A stretch of DNA of 64,000 nt from Flavobacterium sp. Leaf82 (GTDB taxonomy: Bacteria > Bacteroidota > Bacteroidia > Flavobacteriales > Flavobacteriaceae): NCBI RefSeq assembly GCF_001422725.1, contig NZ_LMMA01000001.1, positions 684,691 through 748,690 on the forward strand, read 5' to 3'. Shown one piece after another: positions 8,077 to 16,022 of the stretch. Under the pieces are notes generated by a model. That model saw nothing but the letters and a program-made list of their open reading frames with translations. It was not told where the DNA came from and searched no databases. The position numbers and the translations under genes are program-made. Within the stretch, counting starts at the first letter, position 1, and the number at the start of each line of letters is the position of its first letter.

Positions 8077-8360
8077 AGTATAAAACTGTTCAGAAATATA
8101 AATAAAACACTTAATAAAGCGCTTAAAATAATAAGGTTAAAAACTACTTTATGTTTCATTTGTGCCAGGATTGAAGTGTTAGCAAAAACGCAGGCTAAAA
8201 CAATAATCGCCAGTTGAATCATTTGAACAATTGAGGTTCCGTGTGAAAGAATATACATTGCGGCTGCACCGCCTAAACAGCTTTGACCAATTACAGCCAT
8301 TGCTGCAGAACCCATGTAATTTTTATTGAAATTTTCGAATGTTGTTTGATATAGTGTCAT
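8073..8360 (-). CDS. Small three-helix membrane protein coupled to the truncated haemoglobin
   Basis: 95 residues from the ATG at 8360 (MTLYQTTFENFNKNYMGSAA). The frame is open to 8426, but that extension would cross the promoter -7 element and operator palindrome, so the internal start is preferred. Three hydrophobic segments are seen: GSAAMAVIGQSCLGGAAAMY, IVQMIQLAIIVLACVFANTS and VFNLIILSALLSVLFIFLNS. No named family is recognised. Its 4-bp overlap with the haemoglobin gene implies a shared process, perhaps respiration or NO/oxygen stress (inference). Confidence 0.7.
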   Translation of the reverse strand: MTLYQTTFENFNKNYMGSAAMAVIGQSCLGGAAAMYILSHGTSIVQMIQLAIIVLACVFANTSILAQMKHKVVFNLIILSALLSVLFIFLNSFIL

Positions 8361-8381
8361 GATATTGTGATTTTTATACCA

Positions 8382-8430
8382 CAAAGGTACATGCACAATA
8401 CAACTCCATTTTATGACTTTAATCATAAAA
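8382..8430 (-). promoter_or_regulatory. Promoter with a CRP-geometry palindrome at the activator position
   Basis: A perfect inverted repeat TTTTATGA (8409-8416), N6, TCATAAAA (8423-8430) has the TGA-N6-TCA geometry of CRP/FNR-family sites. A minus-strand TACCTTTG -7 element lies at 8382-8389. With a start 5-7 nt past that element, the palindrome centre (8419.5) falls about 42-45 bp upstream, the classic class II activator position. No TTG is found at -33. The neighbouring Crp/Fnr protein is the obvious candidate binder. Confidence 0.6.
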
Positions 8431-8441
8431 CAAGAACTTTT

Positions 8442-9038
8442 TTATCGGTATACTTTTCTGTTTATAATCTTCAAAATACCCTTTTTTTCTAACGCTTTTA
8501 TAGTTCTAATTACGGTTTCGACCCGTAAACCGGTTAAGTCTCCAATTTGCTGTCTTGTAAAATTGATGAGGTATCCGTTTTCCTCTTTCTTAAAATTAAA
8601 ATAAGCGATTCCGTGATCGATTAGTTTTAAAATGCGATGTTCGGGTTCTTGCGTAGACATCTCTGCCGCCATAACCGATTTGTAATACAATCGTTGCGCT
8701 AAATTCTCGATTATTTTAATACTGACCGTTGCGTTTTCTTCGAGCAATTGCATAAAGCTGCTTTTAGAAAGAAGCAGGATTTGAGCATCTTCAACGGCAA
8801 TTGCATTAGCAGGATAATTTTGATTTAAAAATAAAGGAGGTTCTCCAAAAGATTGGCCTTTATAGAAAATACCCTGAATAAATTCACGTCCGTCATCATT
8901 GTAATTGCTCATTTTTACTTCGCCGGAAATTATTTGATAGTAATGCGTTGGAAGATTGCCTTCTTCAAAAATAATTTCATTTTTATCGAAAGATTTTTTC
9001 AGGGCGCCATATTTTTCCAACAAATCAATTGCAATCAT
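8442..9038 (-). CDS. Crp/Fnr family transcriptional regulator
   Basis: 198 residues. An N-terminal cyclic-nucleotide-binding-type beta roll (FEEGNLPTHYYQIISGEVKM, KGQSFGEPPLFLN) and dimer helix are followed by a winged helix with FTRQQIGDLTGLRVETVIRT. The recognition helix keeps E and R of the ExxxR spacing used by CRP and FNR to read TGA half-sites. There are no cysteines, so it cannot hold an FNR-type iron-sulfur cluster; a haem or nucleotide ligand is possible. A minus-strand TATATTTG -7 element lies at 9060-9067. It probably controls the downstream membrane protein and haemoglobin genes. Confidence 0.9.
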   Translation of the reverse strand: MIAIDLLEKYGALKKSFDKNEIIFEEGNLPTHYYQIISGEVKMSNYNDDGREFIQGIFYKGQSFGEPPLFLNQNYPANAIAVEDAQILLLSKSSFMQLLEENATVSIKIIENLAQRLYYKSVMAAEMSTQEPEHRILKLIDHGIAYFNFKKEENGYLINFTRQQIGDLTGLRVETVIRTIKALEKKGILKIINRKVYR

Positions 9039-9120
9039 AATTTTGTTTTAGCTATAACACAAATATAATTCATTCAAAATAGTTCTTCTACATTAAAAAA
9101 CTTTTACTTTTACGCCCGTT

Positions 9121-9849
9121 ATGAGACAAAAAATACCCAATATACACCAACAAATTTTGGAAGCGAAAAAGGATGGACAAAAATTACTTGCCATACTTTT
9201 AGATCCTGATAAAATTGTTTGGGAAAATTTAGATCATTTATTGCTTAAAATAAATCAATCTCCTGCAACACATGTTTTTGTGGGAGGAAGTATTGTAGAA
9301 TCTACAATTTTAGAGGAATTAATTGCAGCATTAAAACAAAAAACAAATTTGCCTGTTGTAATATTTCCGGGTAATCCATCACAAATTTCACCTCAGGCCG
9401 ATGCTATTTTGTTCTTATCGTTATTATCAGGCCGAAATCCGGATTATTTAATAGAATATCAGGTTCAGGCAGCACCAATTCTTAAAAAAACAAATCTTGA
9501 GGTAATCTCGACAGGTTATATTTTAATCGAAAGCGGCAATGAAACTGCCGTAGCACGTGTAAGCAAAACGAAACCATTAAACAGAGAAAATTTTGATTTG
9601 GTTTTAGCCACTGCACAAGCCGGAGAAATGTTAGGCAATCAATTGATTTATCTGGAAGCCGGAAGCGGGGCAAAGCAACCCGTTCCGCTGGAAATGATAG
9701 CGTTAATTGCTCAAAATGTTGATATTCCTATTATTGTTGGAGGAGGAATTGTAGATTTGCACGGAATTCAAAATGCCTATAAAGCAGGCGCAGATCTGGT
9801 AGTTATAGGAACTGCTTTTGAAAATGACAGCCATTTTTTTGAATCATAA
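9121..9849 (+). CDS. pcrB: Geranylgeranylglyceryl/heptaprenylglyceryl phosphate synthase family protein
   Basis: 242-residue TIM barrel. Family signatures: LLDPDK near residue 23, HVFVGGS, VIFPGNPSQISPQADAILFLSLLSGRNPDYLI, YLEAGSGAKQPVP, and the phosphate-binding IIVGGGI and ADLVVIGTAFE. These enzymes join a polyprenyl diphosphate to glycerol-1-phosphate. Bacteroidota homologues behave like GGGP synthase. The gene is divergent from the Crp/Fnr gene and 27 bp ahead of pnuC. Confidence 0.92.
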   Translation: MRQKIPNIHQQILEAKKDGQKLLAILLDPDKIVWENLDHLLLKINQSPATHVFVGGSIVESTILEELIAALKQKTNLPVVIFPGNPSQISPQADAILFLSLLSGRNPDYLIEYQVQAAPILKKTNLEVISTGYILIESGNETAVARVSKTKPLNRENFDLVLATAQAGEMLGNQLIYLEAGSGAKQPVPLEMIALIAQNVDIPIIVGGGIVDLHGIQNAYKAGADLVVIGTAFENDSHFFES

Positions 9850-9876
9850 TAGAAACAATCCAAAACAACCCAAACA

Positions 9877-10500
9877 ATGATAGATTTTTTTCTCGAAAGT
9901 TACAAAAATGCTCCTCTATGGCATATTGCTTTAGAGTTTCTGGTTTTTGTTTGTGGGATATTAAGCGTTTGGTTTGCTAAAAAAGAAAACATCTGGGTAT
10001 ATCCAACAGGGTTAATTGCCACTTTAATCTCAGTCTATTTATTATATGTTGCGGGTTATATTGGCGATATGATTATTAATGGATATTTCTCTATAATGAG
10101 TATATATGGTTGGTATGTTTGGGCAAAAGGAGGAACTGTAGAAGATAATCTGCCTATTACGAGAACTAATACTAACGAAAAAATAATTGGAGTTATACTG
10201 TTTTTTGTTACCATTTTTGTAGTTTTCGGAATTTATAAATATTTTGATTATGAGATCAAAAACGACAATTATGTCGATATGATTTCGTCAGGAATATTTT
10301 TCGCAGGAATGTGGTATATGGCCAGAAAAAAGATCGAAAACTGGACGCTTTGGATCATTGGTGATATTATTGTAGTGCCTCTTTATGCTTATCGCGGCTT
10401 GGGGATGTTGTCGCTTCAGTATTTAATTTTTACAATTTTGGCTATTTCAGCTTATTTAGAATGGAGAAAAATCTTAGACAGCAAAAAACAGCTATCATAA
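9877..10500 (+). CDS. pnuC: PnuC-family nicotinamide riboside/mononucleotide transporter
   Basis: 207 residues with about seven membrane helices. Family features are WFAKKENIWVYPTGLIAT, SIYGWYVWAKGG and the later MWYMARKKIENWTLWIIGDI, where the Trp and Asn side chains line the substrate channel. It imports nicotinamide riboside across the inner membrane. It overlaps by 40 bp the next gene, whose N-terminal domain is NadR-like, so transport and phosphorylation of the riboside are coupled. Confidence 0.92.
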   Translation: MIDFFLESYKNAPLWHIALEFLVFVCGILSVWFAKKENIWVYPTGLIATLISVYLLYVAGYIGDMIINGYFSIMSIYGWYVWAKGGTVEDNLPITRTNTNEKIIGVILFFVTIFVVFGIYKYFDYEIKNDNYVDMISSGIFFAGMWYMARKKIENWTLWIIGDIIVVPLYAYRGLGMLSLQYLIFTILAISAYLEWRKILDSKKQLS

Positions 10501-12575
10501 AAATTGCTTTATTTGGTCCTGAAAGTACAGGTAAAACCACATTGGCAAAACAACTTGCGGAATATTACGAAACCGAATGGGTTCCTGAATTTGCACGCGA
10601 TTATTTGCAGAAAAAATGGGAAGAAAACCAACATATTTGCGTTGCAGATGATATGTTGCCTATTGCTTACGGTCAGGTTGCTTTAGAAAATAAAAAGCTT
10701 TCATCAGCAAAAAAATATTTGTTTTCTGATACCAACTTAATGGTTACCAAAGTTTTTTCTGAGATGTATTATGGTTATTCTGATCCGCTTTTAAACGAAG
10801 CAGCATTAGAACATGAATACGATTTGTTTTTTCTTACCGATATAGATGTTCCCTGGGAGAAAGATGATATAAGAGATACGCCTGATGGCAGAGAAACGGT
10901 ATTTTCAGTATTTAAACAAACCCTGATTGATGCCAAAAAGCCTTTTATAACTCTTTCAGGCAATAAGGAAGATCGCTTGGCAAAAGCAATTTCGATTATT
11001 GATAATCTATCGATTGCAAAACAACACGGTATTTCATCAGCAGATTTTGTTCAGATTTATGATCATGGAATTTCTTTTGATAAAATTTTGAAACAGTTAG
11101 AAGTTTTTAAAAACGGAATACTAAAAAGCAACTTAATTAGTCCGGCTACAATTAATCATGGTATTTTAAGTTTGTCAGAAGCTGAATTTGAAGAAAAAGC
11201 TCGTTTTTTTGATCTACAGAAAGAAAAATTTAAACTAAAGAAATTTGTTCCCGCTTCAGGCGCTGCAAGTAGAATGTTTAAGTTTTTAAGCGCTTTTTTA
11301 AATGATTTTGATCTTCAGACAGAAACGATCAACGCTTACATCAATAGAAAAAAAGACAGCAATTTGTCTATTTTTATTGTTGCAATGGATAAATTTCCTT
11401 TTTTCGAAGCTTTGGATAAAAAACTGAGAGAGATTTACCCTGACTTTGAAACTTTAGACAGAGACTATAAAAACTATTATTTTATAAAAACATTACTGGC
11501 TTCAGATTATTTTGATTTTGCAAATAAGCCAAAAGCGGTTTTGCCATTTCATCAATATAAAACGCATATTGCAAACCCCATAGAAGAGCATTTGAATGAA
11601 TGTGTGCATTATGCCACAGCAAATAAAATATCAAATTTACATTTTACTGTTTCTGAAATACATCAGGATTTGTTTGAAAATGAAGTTGAGATTCTTAAAG
11701 GTAAAGTTGAGGCAGTTTCCGGAGTTAAAATAGATATTGGTTATTCTTATCAGCATAAAAGCACAGATTCTATTTGCGTAGATGTAAAAAATATTCCGGT
11801 TAGGGACAAAGAGGATAATCTGGTTTTTAGACCAGGCGGACATGGAGCGCTTATCGAAAATTTAAATAAACTTGATTCAGATATTATTTTTATAAAAAAC
11901 ATCGACAATGTAATTCAAAACCATATTGATAAAATTTCATTGTATAAAAAAGCTTTGGCTGGCGTTTTAATTGAAGTACAACAAAAAGTTTTTGGATATT
12001 TAAATGCAATCGAAAAGCAGGAAATAAAAGAGAAAGATGTAGAAGAAATTGTTGCATTTTTATTACAGAAGCTAAATGTTGAATTAAATAGTGATTTTAA
12101 TAAATTTACTTTTGAAAATAAGATCAATAAAATCAAAGATTTACTCGACAGGCCAATTCGGGTTTGCGGAATGGTAAAAAATGAAGGAGAACCCGGAGGA
12201 GGACCATTTTGGGTAATGAATGACAAAGGTTTAGTTTCTTTACAGATAGTGGAAACTTCGCAAGTAGATCTTGCAAATAAAAAACAACAGCAAATTCTTG
12301 CCGAAGCAACCCATTTTAATCCGGTTGATTTAATTTGCGGAATCAGAAACTACAAAAACGAAAAATTTGATTTATTGAAATTTGTAGATCAAAAAGCAGG
12401 GTTTATTGTAGAGAAAAGTGTTGAAGGAAAAATTGTTAAAAGCTACGAATTGCCAGGATTATGGAATGGAGCAATGGCAAATTGGCTCACTATTTTTGTT
12501 GCAGTTCCCTTGATTACGTTTAATCCTGTAAAAACGGTAAATGATTTATTAAAACCGGCTCATCAGCCTCAATAA
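10461..12575 (+). CDS. NadR-like nicotinamide riboside kinase fused to a DUF4301 domain
   Basis: 704 residues, two parts. Residues 1 to about 190 are an AAA/NRK-type P-loop kinase: GPESTGKTT (19-27), VPEFARDYL, FSDTNLMVTKVFSEMYYG, FFLTDIDVPWEKDDIRD. This matches the kinase part of NadR, which phosphorylates nicotinamide riboside. Residues about 220-704 match DUF4301 (FVPASGAASRMFKF, CVHYATANKISNLHFTVSE, FRPGGHGALIENLN, EGEPGGGPFWV, GLWNGAMANW), a Bacteroidota family with a nucleotidyltransferase-like GAASR motif but no known function. No internal start or frame break separates the domains. The 40-bp overlap with pnuC supports an NAD-salvage role for at least the first domain. Confidence 0.88.
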   Translation: MEKNLRQQKTAIIKIALFGPESTGKTTLAKQLAEYYETEWVPEFARDYLQKKWEENQHICVADDMLPIAYGQVALENKKLSSAKKYLFSDTNLMVTKVFSEMYYGYSDPLLNEAALEHEYDLFFLTDIDVPWEKDDIRDTPDGRETVFSVFKQTLIDAKKPFITLSGNKEDRLAKAISIIDNLSIAKQHGISSADFVQIYDHGISFDKILKQLEVFKNGILKSNLISPATINHGILSLSEAEFEEKARFFDLQKEKFKLKKFVPASGAASRMFKFLSAFLNDFDLQTETINAYINRKKDSNLSIFIVAMDKFPFFEALDKKLREIYPDFETLDRDYKNYYFIKTLLASDYFDFANKPKAVLPFHQYKTHIANPIEEHLNECVHYATANKISNLHFTVSEIHQDLFENEVEILKGKVEAVSGVKIDIGYSYQHKSTDSICVDVKNIPVRDKEDNLVFRPGGHGALIENLNKLDSDIIFIKNIDNVIQNHIDKISLYKKALAGVLIEVQQKVFGYLNAIEKQEIKEKDVEEIVAFLLQKLNVELNSDFNKFTFENKINKIKDLLDRPIRVCGMVKNEGEPGGGPFWVMNDKGLVSLQIVETSQVDLANKKQQQILAEATHFNPVDLICGIRNYKNEKFDLLKFVDQKAGFIVEKSVEGKIVKSYELPGLWNGAMANWLTIFVAVPLITFNPVKTVNDLLKPAHQPQ

Positions 12576-12979
12576 TGGATATAGAAAAAATCATATCAGA
12601 GTTAAGTTTTAAAGCCGTAAGAAGTAGTGGCGCAGGCGGACAAAACGTGAACAAAGTATCTTCAAAAGTAGTATTGACTTTTGATTTAAATGCTTCTCAG
12701 GCTTTGTCTGAAGAGGAGAAACTGCTTTTGCTTACAAATATTGCATCACGTTTGACTACAGAAAATATCCTGATTTTAAATTGTGACGAAGACAGAAGTC
12801 AGCTTAAAAATAAAGATATTGTCATTAAACGTTTTTTAGAAATTATCAAAAAAGGATTGTTTGTCCCAAAAATTCGTAAAGCAACCAAAATCCCAAAATC
12901 AGTAATTAAAAAACGAATCAAAGACAAAAAGAATATCTCTGAAATCAAACAATCCCGCAGAAAACCAAATTTAGATTAA
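12575..12979 (+). CDS. arfB: Alternative ribosome-rescue factor / peptidyl-tRNA hydrolase
   Basis: 134 residues with the catalytic GGQ (21-23) in RSSGAGGQNVNKVSSKV, the class I release-factor motif. The basic C-terminal tail (KKRIKDKKNISEIKQSRRKPNLD) inserts into the mRNA channel of stalled ribosomes. The short length, lacking a codon-recognition domain, separates it from RF1/RF2. It overlaps the previous stop by one base, so it is probably cotranscribed with pnuC and the kinase-DUF4301 gene. Confidence 0.93.
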   Translation: MDIEKIISELSFKAVRSSGAGGQNVNKVSSKVVLTFDLNASQALSEEEKLLLLTNIASRLTTENILILNCDEDRSQLKNKDIVIKRFLEIIKKGLFVPKIRKATKIPKSVIKKRIKDKKNISEIKQSRRKPNLD

Positions 12980-13050
12980 GGAACATTTTTTGATTTTAAT
13001 TAAATTAAAAATCTAATTGCCAAACCATCTGAATATCTAAAAATCTTTCC

Positions 13051-13138
13051 TAAATTTGCCCTGTCTCAAAGGGGTGCTCTAAATAACGAGCTGAGATCAT
13101 ACCCAAAGAACCTGAGCGAGTAATGTCGCTAAGGGAAA
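13051..13138 (+). promoter_or_regulatory. TPP riboswitch (with -7 element) upstream of a TonB-dependent receptor
   Basis: The thi-box signatures are present in order: GGGGTGC (13071), GCTGAGATCATACCC, GAACCTGAGCGAGTAATGTCGCTAAGGGA. A TAAATTTG -7 element at 13051-13058 precedes the aptamer. Downstream, ACGACAA (13141-13147) can pair with TTGTCGT (13169-13175), and CGTAA/TTACG (13221-13235) forms a hairpin ending one base before the ATG, so translational control is plausible. Confidence 0.93.
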
Positions 13139-13236
13139 AAACGACAATTTTAGCGTGCACACTATATTTTGTCGTGAAACATTTATTAATTTAACAAAAA
13201 GAATAATTCCCCCTTTTATTCGTAATTTTTTTACGG

Positions 13237-15399
13237 ATGAAAACATTTTTTGAAAGTACTGAGGTACTAAGTTACAAAGGTTCTAAGTCTCATGAATCGA
13301 CAAGAATCAAACCTATTTTCTTTCTTCTATTTTCTTTTCTCTATTCTCTTTCCTCTATTTCACAAGAACAGGATTCTACAAAAGTCAATAAACTTGATGA
13401 TGTGTTAGTTTCTGCCGTTCGTGTTACTACAAAAACACCGGTAAGTTTTAGTAATTTGGATAAAAAAGATATTAAATATCGAAATCTTGGTCAGGATATT
13501 CCAATCTTGATGAATTATTTACCATCTGTTGTAACTACTTCTGATGCAGGAAATGGTTTTGGTTATACCGGAATCAGAGTTCGTGGAAGCGATGCAACTA
13601 GAGTGAATGTTACCATAAACGGAATCCCGTATAATGATGCTGAAAGTCAGGGAACATTTTGGGTAAACATGCCAGATTTTGCTTCTTCTGTAGAGAGTCT
13701 GCAATTGCAAAGAGGAGTAGGAACTTCTACGAATGGTTCATCAGCTTTTGGTGCCAGTTTAAACATGTTGACAGATAATTATGCTACTAAAGCTATCGGA
13801 GAAGTTTCAAGTTCTTACGGAAGTTTTAATTCGAATAAAAATACAGTAAAATTTAGCACAGGTTTGTTAAATGATCATTTTGAACTTGCGGGCCGTTTGT
13901 CTACACTTAAATCAGATGGTTATATCGACAGAGCAAGTTCTGATTTAAAATCATATTTTCTGCAAGGTACTTATGTGGGAAAAACAACTTTGATCAAAGC
14001 ATTGGTTTTTGGCGGAACCGAGAAAACATATCAATCCTGGAACGGAATCGACGCTGAAACGTTAAATAGCAACAGAACTTATAATTCGGCAGGGCAATAT
14101 ACTGATGAAGCCGGAAATACGCGTTATTATGATAACGAGACAGATAATTACAAGCAAGATCATTATCAGTTGCATTGGAGCGAATCATTCTCTGATAAAT
14201 GGAGCAGTAACCTGGCGATACATTATACAAAAGGAAAAGGGTATTACGATAATTATAAAGAAGATGCTGATATGGCTGATTATAATTTACAGCCGGTTGG
14301 TGCAATAACTACAACCGATTTAGTACGTCAGAAATGGTTAGACAATGATTTTTACGGAACTACTTTTTCTGTAAAATACAAAGAAGAAAAACTGGATGTT
14401 ATCTTAGGCGGTGGTTGGAATAGATATGAAGGCGATCATTTTGGAAAAGTAATCTGGGCAAGATATGCTTCTCAGTCAGAACCGGGAGATCATTATTATG
14501 ATGATTCATCGACTAAAACAGATGGAAATATTTTTGCAAAAGCCAATTATCAGTTTACTGAAAAGTTGAGTTTTTATGGTGATTTGCAGTATAGAAATGT
14601 AAAGTATAAAGCCAATAGTAATGAAACAGGATTAGTTGATGATAATTTTGATTTCTTTAATCCAAAAGCAGGTTTGAACTATGAAATCAATGGCAGGAAT
14701 ACACTTTATTTTTCATATGCCAGAGCCAATCGTGAGCCTAACAGAACGGATTATGAAGGCGGAAATGTGAAACCCGAAAAATTGAATGATTTTGAATTGG
14801 GCTGGAGATTCAATTCAGAGAAATTTCAATTGAACTCGAATGTGTATTATATGGCATACAAAGATCAGTTAATCCTAACAGGAAGACTTGATGATGTTGG
14901 AGCTCCCATTCGTGCAAATACCGAAAAAAGTTACCGTTTAGGATTTGAAGTAGATGCTACAATCAAGCTTTCGGAGAAATTTATTCTTAGACCAAACTTT
15001 ACATTAAGCAGCAATAAAAACCTTGATTTAGCAGTTGAAGGAGAATATTACGGAACAACTAATATTGCTTATTCGCCAAATGTTATCGCAGGAAACATTA
15101 TTGTCTACAGTCCTTTAGAAAGCTTACATATCTCTTTATTGCAGAAATATGTAGGAGAACAATACATGAATAACATCGAATTACCGGCAGCTAAATTAGC
15201 AGATTACTTTGTAAATGATCTGAATATATCTTATGAAATAAAACCAAAATCGATTTTTAAATCTATTATGATTACCGGTTTGGTAAATAATATTTTAGAT
15301 AAAAAGTATGTTTCAAACGGATATATGTATGACGTTTATCCATACTATTATCCTCAGGCAGGAATAAATTTTCTGGCAGGATTAACGCTGAAATTCTAG
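13237..15399 (+). CDS. TonB-dependent receptor, predicted outer-membrane thiamine transporter
   Basis: 720 residues. A signal peptide core (FFLLFSFLYSLSSISQ) is preceded by an unusually long charged n-region. It is followed by a TonB-box-like DDVLVSA, a plug domain (VRGSDATRVNVTINGIPYND, VGTSTNGSSAFGASLN) and a long beta-barrel ending in aromatic LTLKF. It imports a ligand across the outer membrane using TonB energy. The TPP riboswitch directly upstream makes thiamine or its phosphates the likely ligand. The first 25 codons overlap a degenerate GGTACTAAG/GGTTCTAAG repeat that may have been inserted in frame. Confidence 0.9.
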   Translation: MKTFFESTEVLSYKGSKSHESTRIKPIFFLLFSFLYSLSSISQEQDSTKVNKLDDVLVSAVRVTTKTPVSFSNLDKKDIKYRNLGQDIPILMNYLPSVVTTSDAGNGFGYTGIRVRGSDATRVNVTINGIPYNDAESQGTFWVNMPDFASSVESLQLQRGVGTSTNGSSAFGASLNMLTDNYATKAIGEVSSSYGSFNSNKNTVKFSTGLLNDHFELAGRLSTLKSDGYIDRASSDLKSYFLQGTYVGKTTLIKALVFGGTEKTYQSWNGIDAETLNSNRTYNSAGQYTDEAGNTRYYDNETDNYKQDHYQLHWSESFSDKWSSNLAIHYTKGKGYYDNYKEDADMADYNLQPVGAITTTDLVRQKWLDNDFYGTTFSVKYKEEKLDVILGGGWNRYEGDHFGKVIWARYASQSEPGDHYYDDSSTKTDGNIFAKANYQFTEKLSFYGDLQYRNVKYKANSNETGLVDDNFDFFNPKAGLNYEINGRNTLYFSYARANREPNRTDYEGGNVKPEKLNDFELGWRFNSEKFQLNSNVYYMAYKDQLILTGRLDDVGAPIRANTEKSYRLGFEVDATIKLSEKFILRPNFTLSSNKNLDLAVEGEYYGTTNIAYSPNVIAGNIIVYSPLESLHISLLQKYVGEQYMNNIELPAAKLADYFVNDLNISYEIKPKSIFKSIMITGLVNNILDKKYVSNGYMYDVYPYYYPQAGINFLAGLTLKF

Positions 15400-15411
15400 A
15401 ATATTCAAAAA

Positions 15412-15450
15412 TTAAAAAAGCCTGAAAATCTAAACTTTCAGGCTTTTTTA
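15412..15450. terminator. Bidirectional terminator between convergent genes
   Basis: AAAAAAGCCTGAAA and TTTCAGGCTTTTTT flank an 8-nt loop, with T-runs in both directions. It serves the TonB receptor on the right-going side and the Rieske-like lipoprotein on the left-going side. Confidence 0.88.
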
Positions 15451-15453
15451 ATT

Positions 15454-15867
15454 TTAATTATATACGTGAATTACCGTTCCTATAACTTCGACTCTATATT
15501 GTTTTAACGGATATTCTTTTCCGCCAAGTCCGGTAAACAAACTATATTCTGCTTTATCGCAAGAGCAAATTGCATTTATACCATTAATTGTCATAGCTGT
15601 GCATGAAGTCAACGCCTGATTAGGACAAGCTGCATCAAATGCATTATAACCACTTCCTGCATTAAAAATAATAACTCCCTTTGCACCGTAATTTGGAATA
15701 ATAACGCCGTTGCTTACAAATTTAAGATTTGAATAAGCAGGCAAATTCATATCAACTGATAAATTAACAGAATAACTAGGAATGTAAGGATTTTTATTCC
15801 TGGTGTCATTATCACTACAAGAAAAAAGGATAGAAACAAATACGATTAAGAGCCAGAATTTTTTCAT
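15454..15867 (-). CDS. Rieske-fold-like lipoprotein lacking the histidine ligands
   Basis: 137 residues. The lipobox ends at C17 (SILFSC) followed by SDND, which resembles the Bacteroidota surface-export signal. The C-terminal half resembles a Rieske [2Fe-2S] domain: C81-P-N83 where C-x-H is expected, C101-S-C103-D104 where CxCH is expected, then YSLFTG and a final beta strand. Both His ligands are replaced (Asn, Asp), so a normal cluster is unlikely. C89 and C103 might form a disulfide. Role unknown; the Rieske assignment is inference from spacing. Confidence 0.6.
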   Translation of the reverse strand: MKKFWLLIVFVSILFSCSDNDTRNKNPYIPSYSVNLSVDMNLPAYSNLKFVSNGVIIPNYGAKGVIIFNAGSGYNAFDAACPNQALTSCTAMTINGINAICSCDKAEYSLFTGLGGKEYPLKQYRVEVIGTVIHVYN

Positions 15868-15941
15868 TATTTTAATAAGAATTAGTGAAACAAAAATAAT
15901 TTATTTAGATTTGATTTTTATATGATTAACATATAATTATG

Positions 15942-15997
15942 TACTATTAAAAATAATAGTATATTTGTAATACAAAATCCCGTTCCGATGGGATTTT
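15942..15997 (+). promoter_or_regulatory. greA promoter with palindrome and 5'-terminal hairpin
   Basis: A perfect inverted repeat TACTATTA-N4-TAATAGTA (15942-15961) overlaps the TATATTTG -7 element (15960-15967). AAAATCCC (15974-15981) then pairs with GGGATTTT (15990-15997), followed by TTGT. The hairpin starts about where transcription should begin. It looks like an intrinsic terminator or mRNA 5' stabiliser. Confidence 0.6.
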
Positions 15998-16022
15998 TTG
16001 TATTTATATAAACGACGAAGTT

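Noticed and set aside
8361..8426. Upstream extension of the three-helix membrane protein
   Set aside because: It would cover the -7 element and the CRP-type palindrome; ATG 8360 fits the promoter.
13994..14305. 103-codon antisense frame inside the TonB receptor
   Set aside because: Tyr/Asn-rich shadow of the receptor barrel, no recognisable features.
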